A DNA stretch of 10,008 bases from positions 1 through 10,008 of the forward strand of contig JAAZGM010000259.1 of the NCBI GenBank assembly GCA_012511245.1. The letters are read 5' to 3'. The notes under the pieces were generated by a model. It was not told the origin of the DNA. It saw only the letters and a list, made by a program, of their open reading frames with translations, and made no database searches. Positions 6,747-10,008 of this stretch are shown here, piece after piece (the first letter of the stretch is position 1; every line of letters starts with the position of its first letter). Made by a program: the position numbers and the translations under genes. The DNA comes from Methanomicrobiales archaeon (GTDB lineage: Archaea; Halobacteriota; Methanomicrobia; Methanomicrobiales; Methanoculleaceae).

Positions 6747-8114
6747 TCACTCCCCCGCCCGGACGCCCTCAGGCGTGGTTTTTGCAGGTGTTTTTGCAGC
6801 GTCTTCCGCTTCCAGTTCGCAGAGCCTCTGGTAGATCCGCTCGAAGAGCTCCTCATCGTTCAGGACGCCGTCCGGCGCGTCGATGACCTTGCGGTACTGG
6901 ATCGGGACGTTGTCCATACGATAGACGATCCCTGGAACCTCGACACCGACGATACCCACCGGGATGTGGAGATCCGATATCTCGGTCGCCATGGTGGGGT
7001 GGGGGTCGATGGTGATCCAGGGGTGCTTCCTGAGGTGTTTGACAGGTTCGATCGGGAAGTGAGCAGCGGCATCTGTTCCTATGTTGATGAAGGCATCCAC
7101 CTCGTCCCGCATGGCAAGGTCGACGGAGCTCGTCTCGCCCGGGTTCATGTGCGCGATATCGCGTTTGGTCAGGTCGAGACAGTAGGGGAACCCGTACTGC
7201 CATGACCAGACTGCACCGGGACCGGTGATGTTGTAGTGGCCCCGCATCGCCATGATCGTCCACTTGGTGAAGTCGTTCAGGTCACGGGTCAGGCTGATGG
7301 CGATATCCACGTTGTGGTTCCGACCATCGGAGTGGCAGAGGCCCATACCGTAGAAGATAGTGCCGAACCGTGCTTTCTTCAGGATCTCGACGGCTTCGAC
7401 GATCTTCTCCTTCTTGACGCCGGCAACCTCATCGGGGATGTCGTGTCCACGAAGGACGGTGCGGAACGCATCGAAGAGGTCGTAGTCGTGTCCCTGCTTC
7501 ACCTGCAGGTGAATATCGGCCACCTGGGCGGTGTCGGTGTGGCGTGGGTCGATGACGATGATCTTGCGGCCTTTGTGGCCTTTGCCGGTGAAGAAACCGC
7601 GGGGGAAGATCGAGTAGCGGGACATGTGCCGCGGGTGGGCATGAGCCGGGTTTGCGCCCCAGTAAACGATGACGTCAGCCCGGTTCTTCGTCTCACCGAG
7701 GGTGCAGCTCGGGTAGCCGTTGTCGAATATGGCAAGGAACGATGACCCGTGGCAGATGGATGCGCAGTTGTCGATCACAGCTCCTGCTTTTTCTGCGACC
7801 TTGGCCGCGGCGGCCATGCCTTCACAGTTGGTCGAACCAAACCCGTAGATCAGGGGCTTCTTTGCTTTTTGGAGCACTTTTGCCGTATAGTCGATCGCCT
7901 CATCGTAGGAGATCTCCTTGTAGGTGCCGTCCGGCTGGCGGAGACGGGGCAGTGCATGCCGGTCTTCCATGGCACGGTGGAAGACCGTGCTGCCGATGAT
8001 ACAGGCGTTCTCAACCTCAAGGATCTTTTTTCCGTCGTCGGAGACGGTGACGACAAGGTCGTCACAGCAGACGCCGCAGAATGGGCATCCGACATTCTCA
8101 ATCTTTTTTGCCAT
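6747..8114 (-). CDS. fwdB: Formylmethanofuran dehydrogenase subunit B (Mo/W formate-dehydrogenase-like catalytic subunit)
   Basis: The protein is 455 aa. FwdB reduces CO2 to formate at a Mo- or W-bis-pyranopterin site fed by low-potential electrons. The N-terminal cluster motif is CPFCGVCC with C10, C13, C17 and C38 (ENACIIG) as likely [4Fe-4S] ligands. The metal-binding residue is Cys, probably C121 in NCASICHGSS, encoded by TGC, not selenocysteine. Further cofactor-contact motifs are YGFGSTNCEG (90-99), VYWGANPAHAHPRH and VIDPRHTDTA. GGTGATC five bases before ATG 8114 is an excellent ribosome binding site, placed inside the end of fwdD; start and fwdD stop share one base (TAATG). The last 20 residues are Ala/Pro/Thr-rich and look like an unstructured tail. 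Sequence does not separate the W (Fwd) from the Mo (Fmd) isoenzyme. Confidence 0.96.
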   Translation of the reverse strand: MAKKIENVGCPFCGVCCDDLVVTVSDDGKKILEVENACIIGSTVFHRAMEDRHALPRLRQPDGTYKEISYDEAIDYTAKVLQKAKKPLIYGFGSTNCEGMAAAAKVAEKAGAVIDNCASICHGSSFLAIFDNGYPSCTLGETKNRADVIVYWGANPAHAHPRHMSRYSIFPRGFFTGKGHKGRKIIVIDPRHTDTAQVADIHLQVKQGHDYDLFDAFRTVLRGHDIPDEVAGVKKEKIVEAVEILKKARFGTIFYGMGLCHSDGRNHNVDIAISLTRDLNDFTKWTIMAMRGHYNITGPGAVWSWQYGFPYCLDLTKRDIAHMNPGETSSVDLAMRDEVDAFINIGTDAAAHFPIEPVKHLRKHPWITIDPHPTMATEISDLHIPVGIVGVEVPGIVYRMDNVPIQYRKVIDAPDGVLNDEELFERIYQRLCELEAEDAAKTPAKTTPEGVRAGE

Positions 8115-8530
8115 TACTGATCACCTTTCCACATCCCGACTGCGCGCTGAACAAGCTCAAGCGTGCTCTTGCGCCTCTCACCTACGGGAGCGGGTTCTAC
8201 TGTAACCGGGAATCCACTGTACTGGGGCTCTCCTGTTGCCTGGGTCCTTGCCGGGACAATCTGGTTTGCATAGACACCCTGCGGGATGAATGCAAGGCCG
8301 GGGTAGAGCGCCTGGCGCCCCTTGACGGCCTTGACAATCACATCTCCACATTCACTCGTCACCCTGACGAGCTGGTTCGGGACCAGGCCAAGCGCCTTGA
8401 CGTCGTCGTCGTGCATCTCAATGATGGAGCAGGCCTCGAAGTAATCCGGGGTCATTTTGCCCTTTACTATACCAACGCCTTCTTCTACAGAGCGCTGGGT
8501 GATCATGTTCAACGTAATCTTCTTCGCCAT
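8114..8530 (-). CDS. fwdD: Formylmethanofuran dehydrogenase subunit D
   Basis: The protein is 138 aa. FwdD corresponds to the C-terminal molybdopterin-dinucleotide-binding domain that is fused in other formate dehydrogenases and separate here. It completes cofactor binding with FwdB. The double-psi barrel is seen in MHDDDVKALGLVPNQLVRVTS (about 39-59), GDVIVKAV and GLAFIPQGVYANQIVP (about 78-93). ATG 8530 has GAGG seven bases upstream. It is the first gene of the operon and is preceded by a long structured leader. The next gene, fwdB, starts on the last base of its stop codon, which is consistent with fixed stoichiometry of the two chains. Confidence 0.95.
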   Translation of the reverse strand: MAKKITLNMITQRSVEEGVGIVKGKMTPDYFEACSIIEMHDDDVKALGLVPNQLVRVTSECGDVIVKAVKGRQALYPGLAFIPQGVYANQIVPARTQATGEPQYSGFPVTVEPAPVGERRKSTLELVQRAVGMWKGDQ

Positions 8531-8766
8531 GGTTTTGCCTCTACGTGATTGACGGGACCGCCCCTCCTGACAATCAAGAGGGGCAGCCCGGGTGAGTGGT
8601 GCTCTGAAGAAACCCCGCCGGGTCTTTCACTGTGCTGCGAGCGTAGCCACCAGATCTGTAATCCGGATTGGTGGAGCACTGCCAATGACTGCGGGATACG
8701 CAGGGAGGGGCCGCCAACCTGAGGTGGACTGAAGCTCTCCAGGCGGAGCACCGGACGGATCGTTTT
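8531..8766 (-). ncRNA. Long structured 5' leader of the fwd mRNA, candidate cis-regulatory RNA
   Basis: No gene fits here, and the TATA box at 8787-8794 predicts a leader of about 235 bases, GC-rich right after an AT-rich promoter. On the minus strand it can form several helices. (1) GCCCCTC/GAGGGGC, arms 8584-8578 and 8566-8560, loop 11, close to the fwdD start. (2) CCACCA-ATC/GAT-C-TGGTGG, arms 8674-8666 and 8656-8647, extended by AGTG/CGCT. (3) CCGCC/GGCGG, arms 8746-8742 and 8715-8711, enclosing TGGA/TCCA. (4) a long-range GGTGCTC/GAGCACC, 8752-8746 with 8604-8598. Such a leader before a Mo/W enzyme operon could sense cofactor or metal, but no known riboswitch class was recognised. Leader ends are inferred. 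Confidence 0.5.
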
Positions 8767-8786
8767 AACATAACTTGTAATGTTTT

Positions 8787-8794
8787 GTATTTAA
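8787..8794 (-). promoter_or_regulatory. TATA box of the fwd operon
   Basis: TTAAATAC on the minus strand, in an AT-rich stretch, places the start of transcription near 8760-8768, at the boundary where the GC-rich leader begins. It is the best TATA match upstream of fwdD. Confidence 0.5.
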
Positions 8795-8819
8795 CCATTC
8801 CGAATATGTAACCAACTAA

Positions 8820-8837
8820 ATGTAATGGACTTTACAT
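8820..8837. repeat. Inverted repeat upstream of the fwd TATA box
   Basis: ATGTAA and TTACAT are 6-base arms with a 6-base spacer, about 26 bases upstream of the fwd TATA box. The position suits an activator site. A second, shorter repeat, AACAT/ATGTT (8767-8771 and 8780-8784), lies between the box and the predicted start, where a repressor would act. Function is inferred. Confidence 0.35.
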
Positions 8838-8849
8838 CTGAGTATCTGT

Positions 8850-9430
8850 GTGGCATTGTTATTTACCGATCCTGGAGATTGGGGCTATCAGGAACATTTC
8901 TCCTGGAATTCAGTGGTTTCACGATCTCTTTCCGGGTTGCGCTGGATTGTGATCCTGCCCGGCATGCCCGATATGCGGTGTGAGGCGTATCCTCCCCTGA
9001 TCCTGGTCGGACCCTACAGGGGGTGCGGGGCGCAGGTTCTGGTGGCCGGTGATCTGGATTTTTTTGTTCCTGTATCCCCTTATCCTCTGCTCCCCGGGAG
9101 GTGGGATCACAAACGCTCCTCGCAAACTCCCGCAACAGCGCGTGAGGGAGCAGTACATGGGTGTGAATCCCCTCTATGTGCAGGGCAGGGTCACGAAGGG
9201 TGCCTGCGCATTCATCCGACATCCTTCGCATCCGCTGTGGTACTGCGCGGATTTGGGTATCCGGGCACCCGGATGGGTTCTATGCGGGGTATGCTGCCCT
9301 CTCTCCTGATCTCTGCCGGTCTCATAGTTACGGTGCCGCACGATGCAGCATTGTGCGGTCTCTGTTGCCGGGGCAGGGCGGTTGGTGTGTTCAGTCAGGC
9401 CAGGTTCACGATATATCCAGTTGAAATTTG
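8850..9430 (+). pseudogene. Probable decayed isoprenylcysteine methyltransferase-like membrane protein
   Basis: I see no intact gene. One plus-strand frame stays open from GTG 8850 for 193 codons, but its later composition is not protein-like. Pieces resembling the small ICMT/phospholipid methyltransferase family occur in the correct order in different frames. These are LILVGPYRGCGAQVLVAG (8997-9050); in the next frame WIFLFLYPLI and GGGITNAPRKL (9055-9129), then YMGVNPLYV (9154-9180), like the family's RYVRNPMYVG; and in the third frame GHPDGFYAGYAALS (9263-9304). The order matches the usual helix, 'PRKL', 'RNPMY', helix layout. A frameshift near 9050 and others later would be needed. The C-terminal EEP-type motif is not seen. 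The match is by eye, so function and family are tentative; the stretch may alternatively be non-coding. Confidence 0.4.
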
Positions 9431-9629
9431 AAAAGAGGGTTTTTCATTTTATATTTCGGGAAATGCAGGCCATTTGGATAATTTTTATATATCTTCGAGG
9501 TCTAACCTTTAGATTCAAGTACTAATTCTGTGAAGTTTTTAAAATAATTTTACAATGTGCTAATATTATGATTTACTTTATTATTTAATATACGTTGCCT
9601 TCTCGTATACATTCCTGGAGGGTGTCCTG

Positions 9630-9677
9630 GTGGATAATCAGGCGAAACTCTTTTTTAGTATCCCATTCAACTATTAG
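9630..9677 (+). CDS. Possible 15-residue ORF with a strong ribosome binding site
   Basis: GTG 9630 opens a frame reading MDNQAKLFFSIPFNY and stops at TAG 9675. GGAGGGTG stands five bases upstream, the strongest ribosome binding site in the mcr upstream region, and TTTAATATA at 9584-9592 would start a transcript just before it. It may be a real micropeptide, the remnant 5' end of a lost gene, or chance. No family is recognised. Confidence 0.25.
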   Translation: MDNQAKLFFSIPFNY

Positions 9678-9764
9678 AACCTAAAATACCCTGTTTTTAG
9701 AACATTTGATTCAGAATATAGTGAATATAAATATCATAATATAGAAAAAAACTCCATCCAATTT

Positions 9765-9780
9765 CGCAAATTTTATTAAT
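9765..9780 (+). promoter_or_regulatory. Probable proximal mcr promoter (BRE + TATA)
   Basis: CGCAAA followed by TTTTATTAAT is a plausible BRE/TATA pair. The usual 24-27 base offset predicts a start near 9800, giving an mcrB leader of about 112 bases. Other boxes upstream could also be used. Confidence 0.5.
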
Positions 9781-9801
9781 GACTCTCCTTCTACTCTTAT
9801 A

Positions 9802-9815
9802 GTCCCTTTTGGGAC
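9802..9815 (+). other. Hairpin at the predicted 5' end of the mcr transcript
   Basis: GTCCC-TTTT-GGGAC forms a 5-bp stem with a 4-base loop, starting within a base or two of the predicted transcription start. A second hairpin, GAGCTG-ATGT-CAGCTC, is at 9842-9857; the flanking CAGGAG (9839-9844) and CTCCTG (9864-9869) can pair instead. 5'-terminal hairpins are known to stabilise some mRNAs, which would suit an abundant message. Confidence 0.45.
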
Positions 9816-9912
9816 GTGCAGTAGCGGCCTTCAGGGATCAGGAGCTGATGTCAGCTCTGTGGTCTCCTGCATGAACGGAATGTATTGAACAAGGGTAAAA
9901 GGATGAAATACT

Positions 9913-10008
9913 ATGGCTAAATACACGGAAACAATCGATCTCTATTCTGATGACGGGAAGCTGCTCAAGAGCGGCGTCACCCTCGACAGAATCAGCCCGC
10001 TGGTTAAC
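9913..10008 (+). CDS. mcrB: Methyl-coenzyme M reductase beta subunit, N-terminal part
   Basis: The first 32 codons are present and the gene runs off the window end. The start MAKYTETIDLYSDDGKLL, followed by VTLDRISPLVN, is the characteristic McrB N-terminus, with the conserved 'DLY-D-G' and 'PL-N' positions. McrB is one of three chains of the cytosolic, nickel-F430 enzyme that joins methyl-coenzyme M and coenzyme B and releases methane. AGGATGA lies about six bases before ATG 9913 as ribosome binding site. In methanogens mcrB opens the mcrBDCGA operon, so mcrD, C, G and A are expected beyond the window. Confidence 0.93.
   Translation, partial: MAKYTETIDLYSDDGKLLKSGVTLDRISPLVN

Larger units (their letters stand above)
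9431..9912 (+). promoter_or_regulatory. AT-rich intergenic region and leader of mcrB
   Basis: From about 9425 the composition changes from GC-rich to strongly AT-rich and stays so to about 9800. TATA-like sequences on the plus strand occur at 9447-9455, 9484-9491 (perfect TTTATATA, followed by the inverted repeat TCTAA-CCT-TTAGA at 9501-9513), 9584-9592 (TTTAATATA), about 9725-9733 and 9771-9780. No convincing full gene, tRNA or known RNA is visible. Strong, multi-input promoter control is expected ahead of mcr, one of the most highly expressed methanogen operons. Confidence 0.6.

Noticed and set aside
7735..7775. Selenocysteine at the FwdB metal site
   Set aside because: The codon is TGC, and no in-frame TGA occurs in fwdB; this is the Cys form.
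8850..9431. 193-codon plus-strand frame as an intact gene
   Set aside because: No family match over its whole length. The family-like pieces jump between frames, so a broken gene explains it better.
8820..9912. tRNA, CRISPR array, insertion sequence or integration site in the gene-poor stretch
   Set aside because: I found no cloverleaf with a TTC-loop motif, no regularly spaced repeats, no transposase pieces and no flanking target duplications.

Overview
The window comes from a GC-rich methanogenic archaeon. It holds a formylmethanofuran dehydrogenase operon (fwdD-fwdB-fwdA-fwdC, first step of CO2 reduction to methane) and the first 32 codons of mcrB (methyl-coenzyme M reductase beta subunit, last step). 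Archaeal TATA/BRE-like promoters, GGTGAT-type ribosome binding sites and a bacterial-style RNase III fit Methanomicrobiales, perhaps a Methanoculleus-like genome. The genus is inferred from general sequence feel, not from a search.

Layout, left to right. 59-2021, minus strand: RNase III followed after 1 nt by a DUF362 protein with two C-terminal [4Fe-4S] motifs, probably one transcript. 2144-2893, plus strand: a DEDDh-type 3'-5' exonuclease-like protein, divergent from RNase III. 2908-4164, minus: moeA (molybdopterin Mo/W insertion), tail to tail with the exonuclease. 4223-8530, minus: fwdDBAC, tightly packed with short gaps or a one-base overlap and good internal ribosome binding sites, ending in a T-run terminator. 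8531 to about 8766: an unusually long, GC-rich and strongly self-complementary 5' leader of the fwd transcript, with its TATA box near 8790. 8850 to about 9430, plus: no intact gene, but pieces in three frames resemble a decayed isoprenylcysteine methyltransferase-like membrane protein. 9430-9912: AT-rich upstream region and leader of mcrB, with several TATA-like boxes, RNA hairpins and very small ORFs. 9913 to the end: start of mcrB.

The fwd operon and mcr are divergent, about 1.4 kb apart, so this segment carries the entry and exit enzymes of hydrogenotrophic methanogenesis. MoeA supplies the metal-dithiolene cofactor that FwdB needs, so its position next to fwdC makes functional sense. FwdE, F and G are not in the window and must be encoded elsewhere.

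The most notable observations are: (i) RNase III has Asn where the family has a metal-binding catalytic Asp; (ii) the fwd leader can form several helices, with one segment that could pair with either of two repeated upstream segments, as in a cis-regulatory RNA; (iii) the mcrB transcript is predicted to begin almost exactly with a stable hairpin and to contain tiny upstream ORFs.
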